A stretch of 64,000 nt of DNA from Jeongeupia sp. HS-3 (lineage in GTDB: Bacteria > Pseudomonadota > Gammaproteobacteria > Burkholderiales > Chitinibacteraceae), in the NCBI RefSeq assembly GCF_015140455.1, contig NZ_AP024094.1:1612001-1676000 (forward strand), in the 5' to 3' direction. Below are positions 10,949-19,868 of the stretch, one piece after another; position 1 is the first letter of the stretch; each line of letters starts with the position of its first letter. Below the pieces are notes generated by a model. It was not told the DNA's origin. It saw only the letters and a list, made by a program, of their open reading frames with translations, and made no database searches. The translations under genes were made by a program, and so were the position numbers.

Positions 10949-11252
10949 GGTGTTTTCCGTTTGAATTTGAAAGGTATTAGAGCGACCCGGGCAGATCGTC
11001 GGCGCGACCTACTTTACCCGCGTCGCCTTTGCGCCGGACGCATTCAGCGCCGCCGCGACACGATGCAGACAGGTCTTCGAGTGAATCCAATTCACTCATA
11101 ACACCTCTCGCAAATCCGAAAATAAAAAATGTAGATTATTACGAATTCTGGCCCGCACCACCCGTCGACACTAACGAATAGGTTAACCGGCGCCCATACG
11201 GAGTATGGGCGCCCGCGTTGAACCGCCAGTTAGAAATTTACTTCATGCGAAT
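10949..11252. other. Intergenic gap, no gene seen
   Basis: About 300 bp between the methyltransferase and the lipoprotein gene. The only clear structure is the hairpin at 11189-11213. No open frame here has a plausible start or composition. Confidence 0.5.
11189..11213. terminator. Perfect 11-bp hairpin downstream of the lipoprotein gene
   Basis: Arms GGCGCCCATAC (11189-11199) and GTATGGGCGCC (11203-11213) enclose a GGA triloop. It lies 40 bp after the stop of the lipoprotein gene on the minus strand. No T-run follows, so terminator function is likely but not certain. Confidence 0.45.
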
Positions 11253-11948
11253 TCATTTCGGGGTATTGAAGTTGGCAAGAAGCCTATACCGAATAAACTC
11301 ATTCGTTGCCTCAATGACTTCAATACGAGCACCTTTATAACCTACGATTTTCGATTCGTTCAAATCGTAGTCCACATCGTTATTGAATGCTGGGCGTGCT
11401 GTGTTGCCGGAGAACTCCCTGTAGCCGAATTTTATGCGATTTCCAACTTTCCCACTATAAATCAAGGACTGCTGAAAGGAATTCGGGGATGCGATTGGCC
11501 TCTTTGTGAAAATGTAATGTGCTTCCGTCGAGCATATGAAAGCGTTGAAGATTGAAATCCCACAAATTTTGTTCTCACCCTTGTAGGCTTGAATAGCCTT
11601 TGGCGGATCAGCTAGCGCGGCCTTTTGAATTGTTCCGCCACCCTCGAAGGGGTTGTTGAGGGCGTAATATGATATGTTGCCACTTTCGCCAAATTTGAGG
11701 AAGGTGCCTTTGGTGATGGTATATGGCTTGAGCAACCCAAGATCAATATCGGACTCGACGAGTATCGCATCATGCTCCATGAAGGAACCTTGGCTAACCA
11801 GTGTGTCGCCGACATACGCAGATGATTCGGCTCCAGTTTTCGGGAAGCTTATCTGCGTGACAGGGGGCGAGTAATTGTAGACCGGCGAAGCGCATCCAGC
11901 CAATGCAGCTGAAAGTGCAATAATTGACGTACCTGTAATACGGTTCAT
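11253..11948 (-). CDS. Low-GC putative lipoprotein of unknown function
   Basis: 231 residues starting MNRITGTSIIALSAALAGC, a lipoprotein signal with the lipobox LAGC (lipidated C19). The mature part is unlike any family I recognise. It contains two cysteines (GENKICGIS, FNAFICSTE) that may pair, and ends IRYRLLANFNTPK. An alternative ATG four codons upstream (11960) exists. Base composition is clearly more AT-rich than the flanking core genes, which suggests recent transfer. It is flanked by a methyltransferase and a sensor kinase with no operon link. Confidence 0.6.
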   Translation of the reverse strand: MNRITGTSIIALSAALAGCASPVYNYSPPVTQISFPKTGAESSAYVGDTLVSQGSFMEHDAILVESDIDLGLLKPYTITKGTFLKFGESGNISYYALNNPFEGGGTIQKAALADPPKAIQAYKGENKICGISIFNAFICSTEAHYIFTKRPIASPNSFQQSLIYSGKVGNRIKFGYREFSGNTARPAFNNDVDYDLNESKIVGYKGARIEVIEATNEFIRYRLLANFNTPK

Positions 11949-12126
11949 GTGAATTCTCATATGTTCATTTCTAACCTGGTATATGCACCACGGTGCATAA
12001 AAAATATTGCTACCCCGCCCGAGATGGTAGCGCAGGAAGCGACTAGCTTCGCCAATTCGTTCTAAGTCAGTCAGTGTTCTATGGGGCTTGAGACAGCAGA
12101 CCAAGCCGATACCGGACACGCGTTGC

Positions 12127-13431
12127 TCAGCCTTGCGCCAGCGGCAACTCAACCATCACCAACAATCCCCCCAGCGGTGATTCGTCCAGCGAAACCGTTC
12201 CCCGATGCGCATCGGCAACGGCGCGAACGATGGCGAGGCCAAGGCCGCTGCCCGAACCCACGCTGCCGGGGCGGCGGTAGAAGCGCTGGAACACCTGTTC
12301 GCGCTCGGCCGGCGGAATGCCGGGGCCACTATCGGCGACGCTGAGTTGTGCCCTGTCCTCGCCGTCGATGCGGCGCAGCGCGACGTCGATTCGCCCGCCG
12401 CTCGGGGTGTAGCGGATGGCGTTGCCGACGAGGTTGGCGATCAGCGAGCGCAGTGCGTCGGCGTTGCCGGAGACCTGCACGTCGGCGTCGATGTCGGTCG
12501 CCCCCAGATCCAGCCCGGCGGCAAGCGCCAGCGGCGCCTGTTCGGCGAGCACGTCGGTGACGATGGGCGCCAGCGCCAGCACACTGTGTTCGGACGCGGC
12601 CTCGTTGCGCGCCAGCGTCAGCAACTGGTTCAGCATATGGCCGGCGCGAGCGAGGCCGGTCTTGAGTTCGGTGATCGCCGCAGCGCGGCTGGCGTCGTCC
12701 GGCGCGCGCTCCAGGCTGGCGAGCTGCAGTTGCAGCGCCGCCAGCGGCGTGCGCAGTTCGTGCGCGGCATTGGCGGTGAATGCGCGTTGCGATGCCAGCG
12801 CGTCGCCCAGCCGCAGCAGCAGCCGGTTGGTCTCGGCAATCAGCGGCTGAACCTCCTCCGGCGCAAGGCCGGACGGCAGCGGCGCCAGCGCATCGGGCGT
12901 GCGCGCGGCGACCTCGCGGCGCAGCGCCTCCAGCGGGCGCAGCGCCCGGCCGATCACCCACCACGCGCCAAGCAGCAGCAGCGGCAAGGCGAGCAGCAGC
13001 GGTACCGTGGTGCGCCACGCGGTATCCAGCGCCAGCCGGTTGCGCGTGCGCATCGGCTGGGCGATCTGGATCACCTTGCCCGGCACGGCGACGGCGTAGG
13101 TGCGCCAATCACCTTCGCTGGTCGCGGCGGTGGCGTAGCCGAGCTGCACCTGCGCCGGCAGCACGCGGTGCGGGTGCGAGTAGTAGAGCTGCACGCCATC
13201 CGGATCCCAGACCTGGATGACGAAATCGAAGCCGGCCGTGGAGCGCAGCGACGAACGACCGGGGATGAAGGTCTGGTTGACGACCGACAGCGCCATTTGG
13301 CGCAGCTGGTAGTCGAACAGCTCGTTGGCCTCGTTGCGGGTGCGGTGGAAGGCCAGCGCGGCGGCGACGGCGATGACCAGCGCCATGCCGCCGAGCAGCA
13401 TCAGCATCAGTTGCCGGCGCAGCGAGCTCAT
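12127..13431 (-). CDS. Sensor histidine kinase, QseC-like
   Basis: 434 residues. There are two transmembrane segments (about 8-28 and 141-161) bracketing a roughly 110-residue periplasmic sensor. A short HAMP-like linker follows, then a HisKA domain with phospho-acceptor H224 in AAHELRTPLAAL. The ATPase domain has an N-box (NLVGNAIRYTPSGG), G1 (VADSGPGIPP) and G2 (GSGLGLAIV). Its ATG at 13431 overlaps the stop of the response-regulator gene by 4 nt (ATGA), so translation is coupled. The signal is unknown. The QseC/TctE assignment is by architecture only. Confidence 0.9.
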   Translation of the reverse strand: MSSLRRQLMLMLLGGMALVIAVAAALAFHRTRNEANELFDYQLRQMALSVVNQTFIPGRSSLRSTAGFDFVIQVWDPDGVQLYYSHPHRVLPAQVQLGYATAATSEGDWRTYAVAVPGKVIQIAQPMRTRNRLALDTAWRTTVPLLLALPLLLLGAWWVIGRALRPLEALRREVAARTPDALAPLPSGLAPEEVQPLIAETNRLLLRLGDALASQRAFTANAAHELRTPLAALQLQLASLERAPDDASRAAAITELKTGLARAGHMLNQLLTLARNEAASEHSVLALAPIVTDVLAEQAPLALAAGLDLGATDIDADVQVSGNADALRSLIANLVGNAIRYTPSGGRIDVALRRIDGEDRAQLSVADSGPGIPPAEREQVFQRFYRRPGSVGSGSGLGLAIVRAVADAHRGTVSLDESPLGGLLVMVELPLAQG

Positions 13432-14102
13432 GCGGCCTCCGGCGGCTGTTTGGGCACGTAGTAGCCGACGCCGCGCAGGTTGAGTATCCACGCCGCGCCG
13501 AGCTTGCGCCGCAGCGCATGGATGTGGACTTCGACCGCATTGCTGGCGACCTCTTCATCCCAGCCGTACAGCCGGTTTTCCAGCCGCGCCCGCGACAACG
13601 GCGTGCCCGGTTTCTGCAGCAACTCGAACAGCAGCGCGTATTCACGCGCCGACAGCGCCACCTCGCGCTCGCCGAGCCAGACCTGATGGCTGGCCGGATC
13701 GAGCCTGAGCGCACCGTGCTCGAACAGCGGGCTGGCGCGACCGGCGTGGCGGCGCTGCACCGCGCGGATGCGCGCCAGCAGTTCGTCGAAATCGAACGGT
13801 TTGACGAGGTAATCATCGGCGCCGGCGTCGAGCCCGGCAATCCGGTCGGCCACGGCATCGCGCGCGGTCAGGATCAGCACCGGCGTGGTGCCGCCGCGCT
13901 GGCGCAGCTGGCGCAGCACGGTCAGGCCATCCTGCCTTGGCAAGCCCAGATCAAGCAACACCAGCCCGTATTCCTGCTGTTGCAAGGCCAGATCGGCAGC
14001 GATGCCGTCGGTGGCGCGGTCGACGCTGAAGCCGGCGTCGCGCAGTCCGGCTTCGAGGTGACGGCCGATCATGTCGTCGTCTTCGGCCAGCAGCAGTCGC
14101 AT
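13428..14102 (-). CDS. OmpR-family response regulator, QseB-like
   Basis: 224 residues. The receiver domain has acidic residues E7/D8/D9, phospho-acceptor D51 (LLDLGLP) and the lysine in LVKPF. A C-terminal winged-helix domain of the OmpR type follows (SAREYALLFELLQKPGTP ... VEVHIHALRRKLG). It is the first gene of a two-gene operon with the histidine kinase and overlaps it by 4 nt. Target genes cannot be inferred. Confidence 0.92.
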   Translation of the reverse strand: MRLLLAEDDDMIGRHLEAGLRDAGFSVDRATDGIAADLALQQQEYGLVLLDLGLPRQDGLTVLRQLRQRGGTTPVLILTARDAVADRIAGLDAGADDYLVKPFDFDELLARIRAVQRRHAGRASPLFEHGALRLDPASHQVWLGEREVALSAREYALLFELLQKPGTPLSRARLENRLYGWDEEVASNAVEVHIHALRRKLGAAWILNLRGVGYYVPKQPPEAA

Positions 14103-14144
14103 GGTGGGCAGGCCGGCGGGCAGCCGGCAAAAGTAGGAATCCGG

Positions 14145-15242
14145 CTAGTCTTCGCCAGCGGCGGCCTTGGCGTCAATCACCGCATTGATGCCGGCGCGCT
14201 GCGGCGAAACGGGCGATGCATCGGCCGGCGCCCTCACCCACCGGCCGGCGGCCTGCGCCGTGACCGCTTCGACCACCGCAATGTCGGGCATGTCGTCGCC
14301 GATCTTCAAGTCGCGCCACGGCACGTCGGGAACGACGCCCCGGCCCGCGATAGACTCGCCGTCGGCGTCGAGCCACTCGAGCCTGCCAAGCGTGCCCAGC
14401 TGCGCCATCGCATCACCGGCGGTCTTGTTGCCGACGATGATCGCCCGCTGGTAATGCTGCAAGGCGGCGGCGACGAGTTCGGCAAGGCCTGCTGTTTTCT
14501 CGTTCACCAGCACCCACATCGGCACAGTCTTGAAATACGCCGGCAAGCCCGACAACGGGTCGGGGATTTTGGACATCTGTTGATAAGAGGCGCTACCGCT
14601 CCGGACGTCGATCTGGCTCGCAGACTTCTTGTCCTGATAGCTCGCCAACTTGAGTCCGTCCGGCAGGAACACCGATGCCAGCACCGTCGTGTTGAGCAGC
14701 GTACCACCCTGGTTGCCGCGCAGGTCGAGAACGATTTTCCGGGGTTCAGCAACCGTGTACCGCTGCAAGGCAGCACCCAGATCACGGCCCATCTCGGCGT
14801 AGATGTAACGCCCCCGGATCAGCAAGACATCCGGTTCGGGGAAATAAGCCGGCTTGAAGAAGGCGCTGTTATCGGGCCTGAAGTAAGCGGGTTCATTGAG
14901 CTTGAACTGGAACGGAATAGTGATTTTTCCCGCCGTTGGCTCGCCACTCGCCAGCCTGGCCGGTACGAACCGGAGTGTTGCGGCATATGTCTGCGCTGAA
15001 GCATCCAGCGCCGGGAATCCCGAGCTGAGTCGGATCGATGTGCTTTCAACGCCGCCATCCTTGCGCACATTGACCGAGATCTGCACCAAGCCTTCTTCGC
15101 CTTTTGCACGGGAAGTTTGCGGGTACGCCGGTCGAACGGGTACATGTGCTTGATTGGTGCTCAGCCTGGGCGGCGAGCTGATATCTGCCAAAACCAGCGC
15201 CGGGCTCATCGATAAAACAATCACAAACAGCATGCGAATCAT
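14145..15242 (-). CDS. TonB-domain/S41-peptidase-like fusion, probably catalytically dead
   Basis: 365 residues with a signal peptide (MIRMLFVIVLSMSPALVLA). Residues about 30-115 form a TonB C-terminal-type domain (YPQTSRAKGEEGLVQISVNV). Residues about 165-330 resemble the core of S41 C-terminal processing peptidases (KIVLDLRGNQGGTLLNTTVL, MWVLVNEKTAGLAELVAAAL, IIVGNKTAGDA). In active S41 enzymes the segment corresponding to residues 250-255 carries the catalytic Ser (SASASE); here it reads TAGLAE with no Ser. The catalytic Lys position (GK) is D277, with only a displaced K273 nearby. I therefore infer a periplasmic pseudo-protease. Function unknown. Confidence 0.7.
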   Translation of the reverse strand: MIRMLFVIVLSMSPALVLADISSPPRLSTNQAHVPVRPAYPQTSRAKGEEGLVQISVNVRKDGGVESTSIRLSSGFPALDASAQTYAATLRFVPARLASGEPTAGKITIPFQFKLNEPAYFRPDNSAFFKPAYFPEPDVLLIRGRYIYAEMGRDLGAALQRYTVAEPRKIVLDLRGNQGGTLLNTTVLASVFLPDGLKLASYQDKKSASQIDVRSGSASYQQMSKIPDPLSGLPAYFKTVPMWVLVNEKTAGLAELVAAALQHYQRAIIVGNKTAGDAMAQLGTLGRLEWLDADGESIAGRGVVPDVPWRDLKIGDDMPDIAVVEAVTAQAAGRWVRAPADASPVSPQRAGINAVIDAKAAAGED

Positions 15243-15278
15243 GGCAACTCGTCGTTCAAAAGAGGGGGAAACCGTGCA

Positions 15279-16283
15279 TCAAACCGGCCACAGCGGCGGC
15301 TCGGCCATCGCCTCGATCTGTTCGCGCAGGCCGCAAATGTGGTCCTGCCAGTAATTCATGGTGTTGAACCACGGGAACGCCGCCGGGAACGCCGGGTCGT
15401 CCCAGCGCTGCGCCAGCCAGCCGGCGTAGTGGATCTGCCGCAAGGTGCGCATGGCTTCGACCAGATGCAGCTCGCGGGCGTCGAAATCGCAGAAGTCCTC
15501 GTAGCCGGCGAGCAGGTCGGCGAGTTGCGAGATCCGCTCGTGGCGCTCGCCCGAGAGCAGCATCCACAAATCCTGCACCGCCGGGCCGCTGCGCGCATCG
15601 TCGAAGTCGACGAAATGCGGGCCGCCGACTGAGCCCGCGCCAGCGTCGGTCCACAGCACGTTGCCCAGATGGCAATCGCCGTGCAGCCGGATCGCCTTGA
15701 CGTTGCCGGCACGTTCAAACGCGCGCACCACGCCGTCGAGTGCTTCGGCGATCACGCTCTGGTAGGCCGTTTTCAGCTCCATCGGCATAAAACCGCTGTC
15801 GATCAGCCAGCGGCTCGGCACCTGGCCGAACGATTCGATCGACAGCGCCGGCCGGTGCGCAAACGGCCGCGTACCGCCAACGGCATGGATACGGCCAAGA
15901 AATCGCCCCAGCCATTCCAGCGTGCCGGCACGATCCAGCTCGGGCGCCCTGCCGCCCTGGCGCGGAAACACCGCAAAGCGGAAACCGTCGCTACTGGTGT
16001 TGAGCGTACTGCCGTTGATCACCAGCGGCGGCACCGCCGGGATCTCCAGCGCGGCCAGCTCGGCGGTAAAGGTGTGCTCTTCGAGGATTTGCGCATCGCT
16101 CCAGCGTTCGGGGCGATAGAATTTGGCGATCAGCGGTGCGTCGTCGTCGATGCCGATCTGGAACACGCGGTTTTCGAAACTGTTCAGTGTCAGCAGGTGG
16201 CCCGAGGTGGCAAGGCCGACGGCGTCGAGCGCATCGAGCACGACATCGGGCGTGAGATTGGCGTAGGGCGTGGAAGCAGTCAT
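15279..16283 (-). CDS. srkA: Stress response serine/threonine kinase SrkA (YihE/RdoA)
   Basis: 334 residues, matching the family length (328 in E. coli). It has the aminoglycoside-phosphotransferase-like kinase fold: the N-lobe ends LIAKFYRPERWSD, the catalytic loop is RLHGDCHLGNVLW and the metal-binding motif is FVDFDDARSGPAVQD. SrkA counters stress-induced death and is linked to Cpx and oxidative stress in E. coli. It is transcribed divergently from the ClC gene. No dsbA follows, unlike in enterics. Confidence 0.92.
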   Translation of the reverse strand: MTASTPYANLTPDVVLDALDAVGLATSGHLLTLNSFENRVFQIGIDDDAPLIAKFYRPERWSDAQILEEHTFTAELAALEIPAVPPLVINGSTLNTSSDGFRFAVFPRQGGRAPELDRAGTLEWLGRFLGRIHAVGGTRPFAHRPALSIESFGQVPSRWLIDSGFMPMELKTAYQSVIAEALDGVVRAFERAGNVKAIRLHGDCHLGNVLWTDAGAGSVGGPHFVDFDDARSGPAVQDLWMLLSGERHERISQLADLLAGYEDFCDFDARELHLVEAMRTLRQIHYAGWLAQRWDDPAFPAAFPWFNTMNYWQDHICGLREQIEAMAEPPLWPV

Positions 16284-16412
16284 CGCGAAAGTGTAAGCGA
16301 TGCACCCAAGCCGCTTCGCGCTTTTTCGGCTCGCCCCCGCGCCGCATCAACCTTAAAGTACGCATTGCATCGCCTTGGCGCGGCGCTCAACCGGTATTCA
16401 TTCGAGAACTTC

Positions 16413-17708
16413 ATGCCTGCATCCGAGCGACTGGCGCGGCGCCGCCCCGGTTTCATCAACACGATAGATCCGCAATTCTTGCGCCTCGCCACCGCGATTG
16501 CCGCAGGCGTGATCGGTGCGCTGGCGGTCTGGGTGTTTCATCAGGCGCTCGATCTCGCCGAGGTGCTGCTCTATGGCCACACCGACGGCCTGGTCGCCGC
16601 CGCGCGCGGTCTGCCCGCGTGGCAGCGCATCATCACCCCGGCGCTCGGCGGACTGGCCGCCGGTACGCTGCTGTGGCTGTGGAACCGTGCGCGCGCCAGT
16701 TCGCCGCGGCATGCCGACGACTATATCGAAGCGGTGACCATTGGCGACGGCCGGCTCGATCAGCGCGGCGGCTTTGGCAAAATCATCGCCTCGTATCTGG
16801 TCGTCGTCGCCGGTGGCGCGGTCGGCCGTGAAGGCGCGATGGTGTTGCTGGCAGCGCTGACGTGCTCCTTCCTTGGCGCACGGCTGCGGCATCGGGTCGA
16901 TCTGCGTCTGGTCGTGGCCTGCGGCGTGGCTGCCGGCTTTACCGCCGCTTACCACGCGCCGCTGGCCAGCTCGCTGTTTATCGCCGAGGTGCTGCTCGGC
17001 TCGCTGGCGCTGGCAGCGATCGGCCCGGTGATACTGGCAGCGGTGGCATCGGCCTTGGTCACCCATGCGCTTTCGGGCGATACCACGCTGTATCAGGTCG
17101 CCGCCGGTGCATCGCTGGACACCAGCGGCCTTGCGCTGGTGGCGCTGAGCGGCATCGTCGCCGGCGTGCTCGGGCCGCTGTTTCTGGCCTGGCTGGATGT
17201 CAGCCGCAAGGGCTTCCGCTGGCTGAACTGGCCACTGCCGGCACAACTGGCCGCCGGCGGCCTTGTGGTCGGATTGATCTCGGTACTGCGGCCCGAGGCC
17301 TGGGGCAACGGTTACAGCGCGGTACAGTCGTTTTTGCTGGCGCCGGCAGCGTGGCAGATCGTGTTGTTGATCCTCGTGTGCAAGCTGATCGCCATCGCCG
17401 GCAGCATCGGCTCGGGTGCGCCCGGCGGCGTTTTCACGCCCACCTTGCTGGTCGGCGCGGCCTTCGGCCAACTGGTTGCCCAGCTGATCACCCTCGTCGC
17501 CCCCAACGTCGGCAGCCCCCTGCTGTTTACCTTGGCGGGCATGGGCGTCTTTCTTGCCGCCACCACCCACGCGCCGGTGATGTCGGCGCTGATGGTGCTG
17601 GAAATGACCGGGCAAGTGCAGTTGCTGCTGGCACTGCTGCCGGCCTGCGTGATCGCCGCGGCCATTTCGCGACGACTGCGCGCGGCGTCGATTTACGCGA
17701 ATCACTGA
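16413..17708 (+). CDS. ClC-family chloride channel or H+/Cl- antiporter
   Basis: 431 residues with about ten hydrophobic helices. The ClC signatures are present: GREGAMVLL (gating glutamate; canonical GREGP), a second selectivity segment GSGAPGGVFTPTL, and GVFLAATTHAPVMSALMVLE near the end. The glutamate that defines the external gate is kept, but the following Pro is Ala. No CBS domain is present. It is divergently arranged with srkA. The ATG at 16413 (MPASERLARRRPGF) is the best family start; the upstream open frame overlaps srkA and is spurious. Confidence 0.9.
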   Translation: MPASERLARRRPGFINTIDPQFLRLATAIAAGVIGALAVWVFHQALDLAEVLLYGHTDGLVAAARGLPAWQRIITPALGGLAAGTLLWLWNRARASSPRHADDYIEAVTIGDGRLDQRGGFGKIIASYLVVVAGGAVGREGAMVLLAALTCSFLGARLRHRVDLRLVVACGVAAGFTAAYHAPLASSLFIAEVLLGSLALAAIGPVILAAVASALVTHALSGDTTLYQVAAGASLDTSGLALVALSGIVAGVLGPLFLAWLDVSRKGFRWLNWPLPAQLAAGGLVVGLISVLRPEAWGNGYSAVQSFLLAPAAWQIVLLILVCKLIAIAGSIGSGAPGGVFTPTLLVGAAFGQLVAQLITLVAPNVGSPLLFTLAGMGVFLAATTHAPVMSALMVLEMTGQVQLLLALLPACVIAAAISRRLRAASIYANH

Positions 17709-17793
17709 ACGCGTCCGCCGGAGGTATCGCACCGCGCAACTAGGCAAGGCGGTGGCAAACGCGGAAAATCGGGGTTTTGCTTCGGCCCGCACC

Positions 17794-18639
17794 ATGCTCA
17801 GCTACCGCCATGCCTTCCACGCCGGCAATCACGCCGACGTCCTCAAGCACTTTCTCCTCGTCGAGCTGCTGAGCTATCTGAACCAAAAAGACAAGCCGTA
17901 CTGGTACGTCGACACCCACGCCGGCGCCGGGCTGTATCAGCTGACCGAGGGTTATGCGGCGAAGAATGCCGAGTTCGAGGGCGGCATTGCCCGGCTGTGG
18001 AAGCGCAAGGACCTGCCCGCAGCGCTCGCCCGCTATGTCGAGGTAATCCGCCGCTTCAATCCCGATGGCAAGCTCGGCTTCTACCCCGGCTCGCCGCTGG
18101 TCGCACAGGCGGTGATGCGCCGTGACGACAAGCTGCGGCTGTTCGAGCTGCATCCGAGCGACAGCAAGCTGCTTGAAGCCAATTGCGAAGCGCTCGGCCG
18201 CCAGGCGCAGGTGCAGGCTGGCAACGGCTTCAACGGGCTGAAATCGGTGCTGCCACCGCAGCCACGACGTGGGCTGACGCTGATCGATCCGCCGTATGAA
18301 GACAAGGGCGATTACCGCACCGTGATCAAGGCGATGGAAGAAGGCTTGCGCCGTTTCGCCACCGGCACCTTCGCGATCTGGTACCCGACCTTGCAGCGCG
18401 CCGAATCGCGCGAGCTGCCCGAGGCGCTGAAAAAACTGCCGGCCAAGGGCTGGCTGGATGTACGGTTATATGTGCAGTCGCCATCGAGCGACGGTTTCGG
18501 CATGCACGGCAGCGGCATGTTCATCGTCAACCCGCCGTACACGCTGGTGGCGACGCTGAACGAGGTCATGCCCGTGCTCGTCGATGCGCTGGCGCTCGAC
18601 GGCGGCGCCCGTTATACCCTCGCCCATCACACGGCCTGA
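17794..18639 (+). CDS. rlmJ: 23S rRNA (adenine2030-N6)-methyltransferase RlmJ
   Basis: 281 residues, the family's usual length. The start MLSYRHAFHAGNHADVLKHF is the diagnostic RlmJ N-terminus. The SAM-binding region contains YVDTHAGAGLY, and the catalytic N6-adenine motif DPPY appears as LIDPPYEDKGDY. A short possible hairpin follows the stop (TAGGCC/GGCCTA at 18648-18663). It is preceded by the ClC gene in the same direction. Confidence 0.95.
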   Translation: MLSYRHAFHAGNHADVLKHFLLVELLSYLNQKDKPYWYVDTHAGAGLYQLTEGYAAKNAEFEGGIARLWKRKDLPAALARYVEVIRRFNPDGKLGFYPGSPLVAQAVMRRDDKLRLFELHPSDSKLLEANCEALGRQAQVQAGNGFNGLKSVLPPQPRRGLTLIDPPYEDKGDYRTVIKAMEEGLRRFATGTFAIWYPTLQRAESRELPEALKKLPAKGWLDVRLYVQSPSSDGFGMHGSGMFIVNPPYTLVATLNEVMPVLVDALALDGGARYTLAHHTA

Positions 18640-18726
18640 GCATCGGCTAGGCCCTTTGGCCTATCGTATGCGGACTTGAGCAATCGATATACTGCCGTCA
18701 TCGCCTTGTCACCGAAAGGATAGTCC

Positions 18727-19482
18727 ATGCGCAAGCTACACCTCCTCGCCGCCGGCCTGACTCTGGTCGCCGCAGCCCTGGCCCAGGCCGCGACCATCAA
18801 TGTCGCGGTCGCCGCCAATCTGCAGTACACCTTCGACGATCTCGCCAAGGCGTACAAGGCCGAGACCGGCCAGGATGTGGTGCCCAGCTATGGCGCATCG
18901 GGCAAGTTCTTTGCGCAGATCCGCAATGGCGCGCCGTTTCATGTGTTCCTGTCGGCCGACGCCGATTACCCGAAAAAGCTCGACGCCGACAAACAAACGC
19001 TGGAACCGAGCAAGGTCTACGCCTATGGCGCGCTGGTGCTGTGGACGCTGAAAGACCTTGATCTCAACCAGTGGGAAAAGCTCGTCCGCGAACCGGGCAT
19101 CGAACGGATCGCCGTCGCCAATCCCGAAACCGCGCCGTATGGCCGCGCCGCAGTGCAGGCGCTGCAGCATTTCAAACTGGCCGACGCGACGCGCCACAAG
19201 CTCGTGTTCGGTGAAAGCATCGGCCAGACCAACCAGTTCATCGCCACCCGCGCCGCCGATCTGGGCTTTACCGCCAAATCGGTCGTGATCTCGAACGAAA
19301 TGCAGGGCAAGGGCACGTGGCTGGAAATCCCCGCCAGCGCCTACGAGCCGATCGCGCAGCGCGCGGCGCTGCTCAAGTACTCGAACGATCACGACACTGC
19401 CGATGCCAAGCGCTTCTACCAGTTCCTGTTCTCGCCCAAAGCCCAGGACATCTTCAAGCAGGCCGGGTACAAACTGCCATGA
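18727..19482 (+). CDS. modA: Molybdate ABC transporter substrate-binding protein ModA
   Basis: 251 residues with a cleaved signal peptide (MRKLHLLAAGLTLVAAALAQA) and the typical mature start TINVAVAANLQYTFDDLA. The ligand-binding segments SYGASGKFFAQIRNGAPF and FLSADADYPKKL are present. It binds molybdate or tungstate in the periplasm and delivers it to ModBC. The start follows a GAAAGGA site. The stop overlaps the next start by 4 nt (ATGA). First gene of the mod operon. Confidence 0.95.
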   Translation: MRKLHLLAAGLTLVAAALAQAATINVAVAANLQYTFDDLAKAYKAETGQDVVPSYGASGKFFAQIRNGAPFHVFLSADADYPKKLDADKQTLEPSKVYAYGALVLWTLKDLDLNQWEKLVREPGIERIAVANPETAPYGRAAVQALQHFKLADATRHKLVFGESIGQTNQFIATRAADLGFTAKSVVISNEMQGKGTWLEIPASAYEPIAQRAALLKYSNDHDTADAKRFYQFLFSPKAQDIFKQAGYKLP

Positions 19483-19868
19483 ACCGCATCGCCGCGACGC
19501 TGAGCCGGATCGAGCACGGCGCCGGCATGACGCTGATCGAAGCTGACTCCGCTGGTGGCGTGCTGGTGGCGACCATCGTCGGCGAAGTGCCGCTGGCCGC
19601 TGGCGCGCCGGTGACGCTGCTGTGCAAGGAAACCGAAGTCGCGCTGGCCAAGGATTTAACCGGACTGATCAGCCTGCGCAACCGCCATCCGGCGCGCGTC
19701 GTCGGTATCGATGCCGGCGTGGTGCTGACGCGCGTGACGCTGGACTGGCACGGGCAGCGCATCGCCGCGGTGATCACCAGCGGTTCGGCCCGGCGCTTGT
19801 CGATTGTCATCGGCGATATGCTCGAATGGCTGGTCAAGGCCAATGAAATGGCGGTGGAAACCGCGTGA
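19479..19868 (+). CDS. Stand-alone di-Mop (TOBE) molybdate-binding protein
   Basis: 129 residues made of two Mop/TOBE units (about 1-65 and 66-129): MNRIAATLSRIEHGAGMTLI and the repeat DAGVVLTRVTLDWHGQRIAA. Proteins of this type (ModG-like molbindins) store or buffer molybdate in the cytosol. Unusually it lies between modA and modB and is coupled by 4-nt overlaps at both ends. The ModC encoded downstream is short, so this protein may supply the missing regulatory Mop pair in trans (inference). Confidence 0.85.
   Translation: MNRIAATLSRIEHGAGMTLIEADSAGGVLVATIVGEVPLAAGAPVTLLCKETEVALAKDLTGLISLRNRHPARVVGIDAGVVLTRVTLDWHGQRIAAVITSGSARRLSIVIGDMLEWLVKANEMAVETA

Noticed and set aside
16398-17795. 465-codon open frame antisense to the ClC gene
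   Set aside because: Shadow frame of a high-GC gene; composition is Gln/Arg/His rich with no domain.
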